This document shows positions 11,404 through 22,025 of a stretch of DNA of 64,000 nt, piece by piece. The notes under the pieces are model-generated. The model did no database searches. It was not told where the DNA came from and saw nothing but the letters and a program-made list of their open reading frames with translations. A program made the translations under genes and the position numbers. Within the stretch, counting starts at the first letter, position 1. Every line of letters starts with the position of its first letter. Source of the stretch: Drechslerella dactyloides (Eukaryota; Ascomycota; Orbiliomycetes; Orbiliales; Orbiliaceae); NCBI GenBank assembly GCA_020064725.1, contig JAGTWJ010000002.1, positions 4,712,001 to 4,776,000 on the forward strand. The letters run 5' to 3'.

Positions 11404-13248
11404 GACCTCGTCATCTCTTCCGTAGTTCGTAGTACCATTTGTCTCCTTTTCCGCCGCCGCATTCCCAGCTGCAGCAACCGCAAGTGCAACCCTCGACCCC
11501 GTACTCTGCGGCGTATTCCGCTCCATCCGCATCTTCTGGCTCCCCGGTGCCTCGCTGATGCCCCGTATTGTCCTGCGTCCGCGAAGCGTGCCCGCCGGTG
11601 ATACTTCGTCGGCTTTGCTCCCGTCCGGATTAGCCGTGACTGCCAATGACGTGGTGGGCGTATTTTCATCGCTGATGTAGCTAGTCGCGCTAGCCTTTCT
11701 GGATAGCGATCGAGCAGTTTCGCTGGTAGGATCGGATTCGTCGTCCTCCGAGTCTTCGTCGTCCGCCTCGTCGGTGTCGTCGCCCGGGTCGTCGATATGG
11801 TAGACGCGGACCGTCCCGGTTGTGGACTCGCCGACGATATCCCTGCTGAACGCGTGCGCAAAGTCCCTGATCGATGTCCGCGCCTCTGCCAGCTCTCCCA
11901 TGCCGCCTTGCTCTTCATTATCAATGCTGCCCTCGTCGTCACTGCCACTTTCACTTCCGCTGACTGTCGCTCGTCGCTTGGGTATGCTGAACAGCCGAGG
12001 CCCGCCTTCTAATTGCCTTCGCTCCAAAACCCGTCTCTTGAGATCGGCACACCCTTTCCACGCTCCGAATAGCCCCTTGGGCGCTACCTCCTCCTTGATG
12101 TTATCCTCCACGCCGTCCTTGGCTTGGAAACCGACTTTGAGTAGCCGCCGCGTCAAGCTCCGCGCCATACTCGGATTATACGGCGCGGTGCCGTCGAACT
12201 TCTCGAACGCGGGCGGTGTGCCAACACTCTCGCTTAGACTGAAACCCGACGTCGACGTCGCCGCACTCGAGCTCGCGACGCTGCTGCCGGTACCGTGGAT
12301 GTTTCTGCCGAGGGTAAGACCGAAATCCCGCAGCCGTGAAGTGACCGTCGTCCTCGCTGCGTTCGCGTCGATTTCCACCCTGCCGTTTCTCCGCCGTTCG
12401 CGCGACAGCCGGCTCGTACCGACGCTCTCCTCGTCGATGGCCGCTAACCCGGGATACCCGCGCAGCCACGGCGCCATCCACGCGGACCAGAAGTTAAGAC
12501 GATGGCGGCCGCGATATGCTCTTTGCGCGGCGGTATAAGTGCTGTGCATCACGTGGCCGAGGGTGCCGTAGCCGCCGATTGCAGCGCCGTACACTCTGCG
12601 CTGTCGCTCGCGCTGCGGCGCCCGATGCGCTGTCTCCGGGTATGCTAGCGCCGTAGCCGTCCCCGCGCGTTCGGCAAAGTCGACGCCGAGCGCAGTTGAG
12701 GTTTCCCGCGTGTTCGCATGGCCACGCACACGGCCGCGGCCGCGTTCGCGTTTGTACGAATCGCTGTCGAGACGCGGTATGTCGTCGCTGCCGCCGCTCG
12801 TCTCCCGTTCGCGTGCATGTGCAGCTGCGCCCGTCGCCATCGTGATCCCGCTATTGCCGCCGGGTCCGTACGCGTACGCTCCGCTGACCTGTCGCGACGG
12901 ACCGGCCTCGGGACTCAACATTAGTAACGGGACGGTACTGCTCCCGCTGACCGTGCGGCGCGGCGTCGGCGGCACGGCAACGTCGACGGGGAACGGCAAA
13001 ACGTAGTGGTCGCGGCCGGGCGTCTGGTAGCGTGCGCGCAGCGTCTGCGCGCTGTCCGGATCCGCGCTGCCGGCGCTGACGAAGGCCTTGCGGACTTCGG
13101 TTTGCATGTGCTCTTGTTCGCGACGGCGGTGGTAGACGAGGCAGGCGAGGAGGGGGCTGCCGAGGAGGATGCTGGCCATTACAATCAGGCCGACGAGCTG
13201 CCAGAGGGGCATGCTTGAGCCGCTGGAGTGGTGCGTGGCCGATTTCAT
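11398..13248 (-). CDS. Single-pass membrane protein, long acidic tail
   Basis: 616-residue product from the ATG at 13248. The open frame extends upstream to 13506 but has no earlier ATG, and a TATA-like site lies about 146 nt before this ATG. A hydrophobic segment spans residues about 14-39 (LVGLIVMASILLGSPLLACL at its core), followed by YHRRR as a stop-transfer signal, so a short outside N terminus and a long cytosolic tail are expected. The tail is Arg/Ser/Gly-rich in its first half. Toward the C terminus it carries a strongly acidic region (runs of DD/EDDE at about residues 470-515). No enzymatic motif is visible and I do not recognise the family. The stop codon lies in a TTGA repeat. It resembles the membrane proteins at 8860 and 24941 in architecture, not in sequence. 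Confidence 0.82.
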   Translation of the reverse strand: MKSATHHSSGSSMPLWQLVGLIVMASILLGSPLLACLVYHRRREQEHMQTEVRKAFVSAGSADPDSAQTLRARYQTPGRDHYVLPFPVDVAVPPTPRRTVSGSSTVPLLMLSPEAGPSRQVSGAYAYGPGGNSGITMATGAAAHARERETSGGSDDIPRLDSDSYKRERGRGRVRGHANTRETSTALGVDFAERAGTATALAYPETAHRAPQRERQRRVYGAAIGGYGTLGHVMHSTYTAAQRAYRGRHRLNFWSAWMAPWLRGYPGLAAIDEESVGTSRLSRERRRNGRVEIDANAARTTVTSRLRDFGLTLGRNIHGTGSSVASSSAATSTSGFSLSESVGTPPAFEKFDGTAPYNPSMARSLTRRLLKVGFQAKDGVEDNIKEEVAPKGLFGAWKGCADLKRRVLERRQLEGGPRLFSIPKRRATVSGSESGSDDEGSIDNEEQGGMGELAEARTSIRDFAHAFSRDIVGESTTGTVRVYHIDDPGDDTDEADDEDSEDDESDPTSETARSLSRKASATSYISDENTPTTSLAVTANPDGSKADEVSPAGTLRGRRTIRGISEAPGSQKMRMERNTPQSTGSRVALAVAAAGNAAAEKETNGTTNYGRDDEVD

Positions 13249-13791
13249 GACGTTGGCCGATTGATGCCGCGGACAAATCGGAGTAAGGTAGTAATGTCGA
13301 GGCGGCGGAAAGTGTGGTTCAGTGGAATAGGCAGTGCCATCGGAGGCACTGGAGGAAGGAAGACCACTCCATCTCCTCGCCTCGCGGTGAGTATATTTAT
13401 AAAGGCCCGATGAATAGAATAAAATGTGCCATCGACATGGAAGATCTGATCTGAAGAGCGGCCCGTTGCATTTTGCACCAGTCTGCGTTGCCGCAGCCTT
13501 CGCCAACCGTCGTCTATAAAAACGGCAAAGTTAAAAGCTACACCCGCCGCGGCTCATGGATAATATGACAAATAACGCCATCGTTGATAGGAAAAACCTG
13601 CAAACGTGTATTTTGGCTATGAACAGTATCACCCACGCACGTTACAATGCCGTCTACCGCTTGCTCACATGCACATATAAACCTCTAGCCACCGCCTACC
13701 TACCCACTTTGCACATATCCACACGGCCATAACGGGAAACAAAAGAAAGAAAGAAAAAACAATCAGTCCACCCATCATTCATTCATCCACC
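13249..13791. other. Promoter/spacer between two minus-strand genes
   Basis: This 543 bp holds the promoter and leader of the membrane protein that starts at 13248 and the 3' flank of UBP12 that ends at 13792. A purine-rich patch (aaagaaagaaagaaaaaac) lies near 13742. No gene is seen. Confidence 0.6.
13394..13401 (-). promoter_or_regulatory. TATA-like box
   Basis: TATAAATA on the minus strand, about 146 nt upstream of the ATG at 13248. Position and sequence fit a TATA element for that gene. No transcript start is known. Confidence 0.45.
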
Positions 13792-16700
13792 TTAATCCAG
13801 CAGCTCAAGGTCAATATCCCACCGCTCCTTCACCCGCCGGAATATCCACTCAACGCTCTGCACCAAATGCAGCACGCTCCCACCGCTCACATACCCGCCC
13901 GCCGTCCTCGCCCGCCCGCTCACCATCCCGCTCGCCGCAAACCCAACCCGCTCCGGCGAACAGCACACCGACCCGAGCGTCCCAGGTGTCGACAGGCTCC
14001 GGTTCTCGCTGAACAGCGTGTACATCTTGAACGGGCGGCCCGGGAATCTAGCCATGTCGTGCACGTCCGTCACCGCGCTGCCGTATTTACTCTCCGCTGC
14101 GGGCTGCCCGCCGCCGCCCTGCGTGACGGTGACCTTCATCGTGTCGGGCACCTCGCTGACGGGTAGGCACGAGATCACGGGCCGGTTGATGCCCTTGGAC
14201 AGGACGGCGTTGGTGCCGATGCGGTCCTTGTTGACTTTGATCAGCGCGTAGTTGAACATGAAGGTCTCCCCTTCGACCGTCTCGCAAGTGTCCAGCTCGT
14301 ACATCTTCGTGAGCGTGCCGAATGCGGTCGCCATGCTGACCGAGTCGCCGGGCTTCGTCGGCGGCTGCGTTACAATGGTGCCTTCCGGCAGCGGCGTCGT
14401 CAGGAAGCGCGGGGGGATGTTGGTCTCGACTTCCGGGTCTCGCTGCGCGAACGCGCTGGCTGTCGTGAGCGCGTAGACCTCATGCGTCGCTGAATCCCGC
14501 AGGTAGAGCGCCACTGCGGAGAACTTGCCGGGGGAGTCGACCGGCCCGATCAGCGTGCCGAGGTTGTTGCTCATCCGCTCGCTGCCGTCCGGGATGTCGT
14601 AGTTGAACGTCGGCTCGCCTTCGATAATTTCGAGTTCGAGCTTCATCACCTCGCACAGCGCCTGTAGCTGGTCGGCGACCTCCATTTGCGACGTGACGAT
14701 CAGCACGCACGGCTTGACTACTGTTGTCTTCTTGGTCACCAGCGTCATCGTGTACGATCCGCCTTCCAGCACGGCTGCGAGCTCTTCCCGCACGTCGTCG
14801 TACCGCTTGAAGTGCGGGCTCTCGCGCGAGATGATGGAATAGTGCGGCGCGAACGAGAGCGTTCCGGAGCCGGGAACAACGCTGTCAGAGTCTTCTGCAA
14901 AGTCGTCGTAGTAGGGCGACATCATGCTCATCGGCGCTGGCCCCGAAAACATAAAGTCGTCGTCGTCATCCGAATCTTGCAGGCCGGGGGAGTCATGGCC
15001 AAGTAGACCGCCGTCGTCAAAGTCGTCATCCGCATCCAGCCCCTCGTCTATCCCGTCGTACCCATACCCTCTCGACGTCCCAAAGTCGTGATGGGCGCCG
15101 AGGCTCGATGTCTTGAACGTGCCCCCAGCGCCGATTCCCGATGACGACGCCCCGAAAAGCGTCGTCGAGGAAACCGGCGGCCGGGTCGGGTTCACCGAGT
15201 GATAGTAGTTATTGTCGTCAGGGGTAATTGTAAACGATCTCTTCTCTTCCGGCGGCGGGGTCGTCTGCCCAGCGAAGGAGGTGGCCCTCGTCGCGGTGGA
15301 ACCCTGCAGTCTTGTCAACGACGAAATTCCACCACCGCCACCACGCTGCCCGTCCCCCGAATAGGCTTGCGAGGATGATCCCGGTTGCGATCCCGAGGAG
15401 TAGCGCGCACCAGAAAAAGTAGACGGGTCCCCGTTTGGGGACCCAGCTCCGTTTGGGGACTCCTCGTCATCGCTGTCCATCGAACTCGACATGCTCTTCT
15501 CCAACAGCGTCTCCATCTTCGGTCCGCCCAGTATCCCCGACGACCGCCGGCGGTAGAAGACAAGGTACGCGGCGCTGCCGTTGATGCTCGTCGCGGCTGT
15601 TTGTCTCGCCGACGAATCGTCAAAGTAGTACCACTTGTTGTCCACCCAGTTGCGTGCGTTGGCCGTGTAATGCCCTCCACCGAGGCCGCCGAAATGGTTG
15701 TCGACAGCGATCAAATCGTACTGCAGCGACTTGCCATCGGACTCCAGCACGCGCCCGGTGAGGTCAAGGCCCTCGATCGGAAACTCGATAGTCGCATCAA
15801 TCTTGTCTCTAAAACTCCTTGTACTAGAGAACCTCTTGAACTGCAACGCGATGATATCCGGCACCCGCCAGATCTGCATCGACTTTTTCGCATTCCGATG
15901 CTCCTTGCAACGAGGGCAATACCACTGGTTGTCGTCGTTCAAAATCTCCTCCCGTCCAAACTCGTCAAAGCAGTCGTCGATGTGAATCCCGCGGCGCCGG
16001 CGAGCCTCGCGCGCGGTCCGCTTCTTAAGCAGCTCCTCATCGACAAACTCCTCAACCGCGTCGAAATGCGACGAGCCACGGAACGAGTCTCCCGACTTAC
16101 CACCAAAGACAGCGTCGTGTGCTTCTTGATTCCAATCGCAGACGAGGGCCTCCCCGAGTTTCAGGAGCGGACCTTGTTCGACGACAGCCGGCCTCTTCCC
16201 CGCCTTGCGCGCCGACGTCTTCTTATGAATCGATAACGACGACGACTTGGCTGACCCGCCGTTTCCGTAAAAGTTGCCCGCGGAGATCGCGCTGAAGGTA
16301 CTCCTAGTCTTCGACAGCACGGCAGGCTCGGTCACATCCTCGTCGCTCGCATCCATCATGTCCGCCACACCAGTTTGATCGTGCTCGGTCTCGGCGTCCA
16401 CGTCGCTCTCATCGCTAGCCGGCGGCGAGTGGAAGTATTTGTTGCCGTTCGGCCTCTTAGGCTCCGGCAGTTCCTCCTCGACGGGCTGTTCGACGACTCG
16501 CGACTTCAGCATTTCCAGGTTCAATTCTATTCCGTTCCATGCGGTCGGCAAGACAACGTATCCCTTCCGCGGCATGATCTTCATCGTGAACAGCTGGCGC
16601 CAATGTCGCAAGACTTCTTCCGACACATCGCTCCGTGTCGTCGCAGGCGTAGCCGTCATCTCCACGTTGAGCTCCGACTCGGCATCGCCCATCTTGACAT

Positions 16701-19431
16701 CGACAAAGTCCTCGGTCCCGGTATCCGTATCGCTCTCCGCCTTTGACGCGGGGATATTGACAACCTCCCCTTCCTCCTCGAGTACGTTCGGCTCAACCTG
16801 ACGAAGGCCGGATTGCTGACCACCAGGACGCTTAGGGCTGAGGTCCGCAGAGTACATATCACTAGTAGTGAATTTCTGTAGGTTCGAGACCACCTTTTTC
16901 AGAATTGCATCGGGATCCTTCTGTTCCTCGCGGTTCAAGACGACGAACGACGGGATTCCAAACAACTCTGCTCCCATTCGCCGGTTATCCTTAGAAATCC
17001 GGTTGAAGACAGGCACGAGCAGCTCCCGAGTTTCTGTCTTGTCAAAGTCGTCTTCGTACTCGTCGTCGTCCCAGGTGCTGTGGAACATGCTCGACATGGT
17101 CAGGCGAGTCATCATCATCACGGGCTTCTTCCTCTTAGGTGGTGGAAAGTTCGTGGGTGTCTCGTCCACCTCGTAGACGTATATCTGGTCGTTGGGCATG
17201 ATGGCCTCGGAGACGGCCTTGTTGTCTTCGTGATGTTTGTAAAACTTATTTCTAAACACTTCCGAGACGACCATCTTCTTGCTGTCGACGCCGAGCCGCT
17301 TCCCGACAAAGTCTTTCAACTGCTTGATCGTCGCGTACTTTTCCATCTCAACATGGACGGTGACAAGCTTCTCGTATGGCGACAAGGAGTGAGATGCGGG
17401 GACGAACGTGATCGCTTTCGACCACAAGTTCTCCATCGGGAGAGGCAGCTGACAGCTCAGCCATGGATCGAACTTGATCGACGTCTTGTCGCAGACCGGA
17501 CAAGTTACAGTGCTCTTGTACATGCCCGCAAAGAGATCGATGATCACGCTGTCGTTTCTCTTCCGATACAGCTCCCAGTTTTCCTCAGCAAGCTTGGCAA
17601 TGGCAACAGGGTCACCGACCATCGCGTCGGTGCTGTCAGGGAATTCTACAACAGGCTTTTGAAGTATCCGGTTGAGGTCCTCGTGGAGGGTATCCAAAAG
17701 GTAACTCACGAATTCCTGCGAGTCCTGTTGCCCGTAACCGCTGAAGATGGTGTTATGCCTGCCGACGCCAGCCTTGAATTCTCGCGGTGCAACAGAGCTG
17801 CCAGCCGAGGTGCTGTAGACAGTTTGTACCAACTGGGCGTACATGGTCGCAATCTTACCACCGGAGCTGATCGGGTTGCGAGGGTTAAGCTCCCTCTTAT
17901 GGAGGCCCTCTTGAAGAAAAAAGAGTTAGCAAGTCTGATATGATATTCTGAACCTAGTTGAAACTTACCGATGAAGTATCGCGACAGTTCCTCCACGGAC
18001 TTGATGCATTGAAGGGCAGAGTTCATGTAACATGTGTTTCCGAGATTCGAAAACCCAACTGCGCCTGGCGCACGGCCATCTCTTCTGGTCATGACGTTCC
18101 GTGCCATCGCAGGCACAGCCGAAATCAACGACTTGGTCACTTGCGGGCGAACTTGCTTATTGGCGCTATTGTTGACCTGCTTCGCGGAGGAAACGCTCGT
18201 CGTGACTTGTGTACCCTTAGTAACACGAATAGTGTCGACGCCGGTCCGCTGCAAGGCCCTACCCGCGCGTTCAGACGGCCACTCTCCCTGTTCTTCCACC
18301 TCGACGATGAAGAACTTGTCTTGAGATATCCCAGCCTCAACAAGCGTCATAGTGCCGTTATAAGTGCCAGCCAGGACTTGCTTCGTGTTGTCAGGGAGGT
18401 CGATGAGTTCTTTATTGGTCCCGAGCTCGTACTCCAAGAAAGTGACAACGTCGACTTTCGAGTGTTTCGGCGCCCTGCAACCGTCTGTTTCTCTGAGTCT
18501 CCAGAGACGGATCTTGTCACGCGACTCAAGGCCCAAAAGTGTCTTGATCTCAACCAAGAAGTCCTGGAACTTGGCGGTTTTGCCCATCAATATCTTCCTC
18601 GGAGCCTTGTTCACGCTCTCCTTAAGTTGCTGAAAGGTCGAAGCAGATGGTGCGAGCATGTAGACAATGTAGATGGGCGGGTTTAGATCGACTGTGACGT
18701 TCTTCTGCCTTGCTTCCCTATCCGCCGTGTTGACGGCATGCCTGACCAACACGGGCGACTTGTCATTGACGCCGTACAAGCTGACTAGCTCGTCCCAGAC
18801 CACCTGCGGCACGATTTCAAAGTCTATCATAAGCTGCAGGTTCTCTTTGAGAACAGGGAAGGTTTTGCCATTCGGGAACACCTCGATCCTGTCGATGAGT
18901 TGGGAGCTGTCTAACGGCGGCACGGGCTCATTGATATCGAAATCGTCCTCTTTCGAGGGCTTGTAGTCGGACATCTGGGCAAGAAAGCGTTTCCACCATC
19001 TGACATCGACGACATAGTACTTGGTCCCATCTACAACAGCGGCGTCGCTGGTTTGGACGATTCGTTCAATTTTATCGTCCAAGCTCTCCTCTTCGGGCTT
19101 AGGCGGCTCGTCGGCCATTGCTGGAGGGGGAGAAGTGATCATGTCGACAGAGGGGCTCCTCCTCAGCGCGGCCTTATCCTGCCGTGGGGCGGGCGTCTCG
19201 TCAACATCCATCTTGTTGGCCGCATCTTGAAACGAAAAAAAAAAAAAAATTGCCCAAGTTAGCATGCATCCAAAACAACCAACCAACAATCGCTCATGAG
19301 ATTAGCTGCATACCGGCCTGGGTCTCCTCCACGTCCCCATTGGTCGCCGGTGGCGAAGTGCCCTTTAAATCGTCGTCTCCTGGCGCATCGAGCTGTGTGA
19401 GCTGCGGAGTCGCAGCTTGAGATTCGACCAT
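13792..19431 (-). CDS. UBP12: Ubp12-type ubiquitin hydrolase with extra C-terminal domain
   Basis: Cysteine-type deubiquitinase that removes ubiquitin from proteins. Exons 19431-19314, 19225-17969 and 17909-13792 give 1830 aa. Introns of 88 and 59 bp have canonical ends, and the second has a TGCTAAC branch site. A DUSP domain lies at about 85-185 and a ubiquitin-like region at about 220-330. The split USP catalytic domain runs about 430-1245. It has the Cys box GNTCYMNS with Cys438, the QDSQEF box, zinc-ribbon CPVC and CPRC pairs, and the His box GGGHYTA with His1205 and Asp1222 in WYYFDD. This is the layout of yeast Ubp12 and human USP4/11/15. A Ser/Asp-rich linker (about 1260-1490) leads to about 340 further residues not usual for the family, resembling a degenerate trypsin fold. 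The frame stays open upstream of the ATG without another ATG, so the true N terminus is uncertain. Confidence 0.93.
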
Positions 19432-19965
19432 CTGTGACGGTTGAGGGGACGGAAGGAATGCGGGTGTGGCAATCCCGTCGTCGGAGCGAGCGTAGGAGAA
19501 AGATGCAGAGGCAGAAGCGTAGATGGAAGAATCAAATGACGGATAGATGGTGTCTTGCGACTGCGGCAGGTTTGCAGCCTTCAGAAACGGCGACGAAGAA
19601 GGGTGGCGCGGTGGCAGCGGTGGTGGCGGCCCACGGGACGAAGAAGAGGAAGCGGCAGTCGCTACGGTGGTGGCGGGGGTAGTTGATGCAGACGAGGCAG
19701 GCCAGACAGCAGCCCCGCCGTCGTCGGAGGTGACGGTAAGGTCGGAAGATGAGGAGGCAGCGACAATTGACGAAGAGGAGGAAGGGTTGCCGGAGGGCGA
19801 CGTCGGCGTCGAAGAATCGACGAGGGCAGTCGCGGTGGGGCAGAACTCAGTTGGAGGATTCGGGGTCTGGCTTCTGGGGGAGGGTGTGTCTTCCTCGTTG
19901 CCGTCGAACAGCTTCCGTTTCCTGAGTGCGGAAGACGTTTTGAAGGCTATTGCGTTTCGAGCTAC
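19432..19965 (-). other. Open, coding-like frame upstream of UBP12 ATG, no start codon
   Basis: 178 codons lie in frame with the UBP12 start and are closed upstream only by TAG at 19966-19968. Third positions are strongly C/G and the encoded peptide is Ser/Pro/Thr-rich with an NLS-like basic start (KRK). There is no ATG in it, nor any usable one for about 1 kb upstream. The TAG falls within TTTACGCTAG, which could be a splice acceptor. It may be an N-terminal extension reached through an unseen upstream exon, a near-cognate start, or simply 5' UTR. Confidence 0.4.
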
Positions 19966-19968
19966 CTA

Positions 19969-22025
19969 GCGTAAATGCAGGCAGCTGCTGTCCTTGCTGA
20001 GAGTAGGGTTCGGTGAGGGTAGCCTGGCTGGATAAGTGTAGATGGAGCCTGGTGCCTGCGGGGGGGAGTGCAGCAGTCAGACGGGGAGCGAGTGCTGTCG
20101 ACGGGAAGTCAGTTTCTGGTGAGCAACAATGCGTCAAAAGTGAAGCCAGGCAGGCGCTGGGGGAGGCTGAGCAGAACGTGGGCAGCTGCGAGAGGACGGG
20201 CAGGTCAGTTAGCTAGCTCCGGCCGGCGACAACAGCGGCAATGGCAAACGGAGCACGGAGGAGGCAGCAAGGCTAACCAGCGAGGACGACGGCGGGAGCT
20301 GTGGCAGAGGGCGATGACAACGATGATGATGGTGATGATGGGGGGGAAATGGAGCGGTTGGGAGGGTTTGGGCTGGCGAAGGAGGACTGGAAGACTCTGT
20401 CGACAGCGGTGAAGTGAGGCCCGGCGGCCCAACACAGCCAGCAGCCAGCCAGGCACCAGCAGCTGGCAGGAATGCTGGCGACGGACTCGATCGAGAACCG
20501 GCCACAGCTTCTCGCGCTTCAAGATTTCAGATGCCTCTAAATCTACCAGGTCTTCAGGCAGCGGGCATGGTGCAGATGCAGGTGCAGAGCGTACCTAGAC
20601 AAGCTTGGCCTTATCGATAGCAGCCAGCGTCGGCAAGAGTCGTGATGCTAGCAAGCTCGTCTACGTATCCCCAGACGGATGGATCCAGAGACGAGACAAG
20701 CCAAGCAAGATGTACGTATGAGATGGATCCCAGGCGCCTTCCAGCTGAGACTTCGGGTCGGATCGTGTGTAGGTACGTATGGTATCGTGTATCTCTCGTG
20801 GAGCTGGAGATCTAGATCTAGGGCTCTCCACGGACTTGCGTGCTTGCTTGCGTGCGCGTATGTCCTGTCAGCCTCGCCTGAACACGGCTGCCCGTCCGGC
20901 CAGCTGCATGATCGATTCTGTGGATGGATGGATGGATGAAGAAGTGTGAATGGGCAGGCAGGATCTATGGACGTCGCACCCGGCGCGGTCTGGATACTTA
21001 TACGTACCGATACTGATCAAGCTCGAGCTCTAGGTCGGATGGAGGTTGATCGGGAAGGATCTATAGCTTATAGCGGAAGCGCCGTATAAATAATCCGGAG
21101 ACTCATCCGCAGCGCCCAAACCGCCAGTAGGATCCAGCAGGGCTCTCGGAAGGCTACTTACTTAAGTATCTAGTCGTTTTAATTCACCAGAGCTGAGACC
21201 CGTAAACCGGAGGGCCTGGCAGTGCTGTAGTAACTATCTCGGATTACGCTATCACACCGGCTTCTACAGCCTTCCACTATTATAAGTCTACCCGCAATCA
21301 CAACGCGAGTAATATAATCTCGACCAAGAACTCTCTACACTATCGGTATATCGCTCTACGCGGTGCGATACAAACACGAGTTCCTTCAGGCGTGTCCGTC
21401 GAGGTAACGTGCAGGCGACATCTGCCCGGCAGTCCAGTCACGGGCAGCTTGGCCCAGCTTGGGGTAAGCTCCCTCGACATTGGCGTGCGTACACCTGTCG
21501 CGAGCCAGTGACTCCAACCATGCCGGCACGCCTTGAGCCTTGCAGTAACCAGCATAATACGGATCTTACCTTACACGTCCTGCAGGCCTGCCTGCCTGCC
21601 TGCCTGCCCGAATTCCACAGAATACAAGTAAGAGTCATGGCGACCAAGGCGGGCAAGGAACGACAGTCGACTGCAGTTCGGCCAGCGCGCCGGTTGGCGA
21701 AAGCGCATTTGTCATTCGCGGGAGGCTGTCCTCGGCCCTGCAGCTCGTCTCGTCTCGATCTCTCCGCTCGGCTGCCCCTGCCCGCACACCATGCATCCAA
21801 GACTCAAACCCCACGCGAATAAATCCATGAATGCGATCAAGCTAGTTGCTTCATCATAATGGTTAATGTTGGCCATGATGGTGTCGTAATAAAGATTCAT
21901 TGCGGATATTGTGCCGCCATGCATGCATGCTTGCATCCATTCAACAAATGCCATCCCATTACCATTACTACAATATAAACACGAGCTCATCAAGCATATA
22001 TGCACATATCATCTCCGTAGCCTCA
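19969..22025. other. Spacer with UBP12 upstream region and SNX41 3' flank
   Basis: Between about 20000 and 20520 the UBP12 sense strand is pyrimidine-rich, as expected for a fungal promoter or leader. Microsatellites include GGAT units near 20921-20939 and five CCTG units at 21587-21606. I found no ATG-led coding exon and no RNA gene. Confidence 0.5.

Noticed and set aside
11398..13506. Longer N terminus for the membrane protein (start at 13506)
   Set aside because: The first codon there is TTG and no ATG occurs before 13248. The ATG at 13248 places the membrane helix near the N terminus and fits the TATA position.
16385..16801. Plus-strand frames inside UBP12, and similar ones across all large genes
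   Set aside because: Antisense shadows of strongly biased codons in a well-supported gene.
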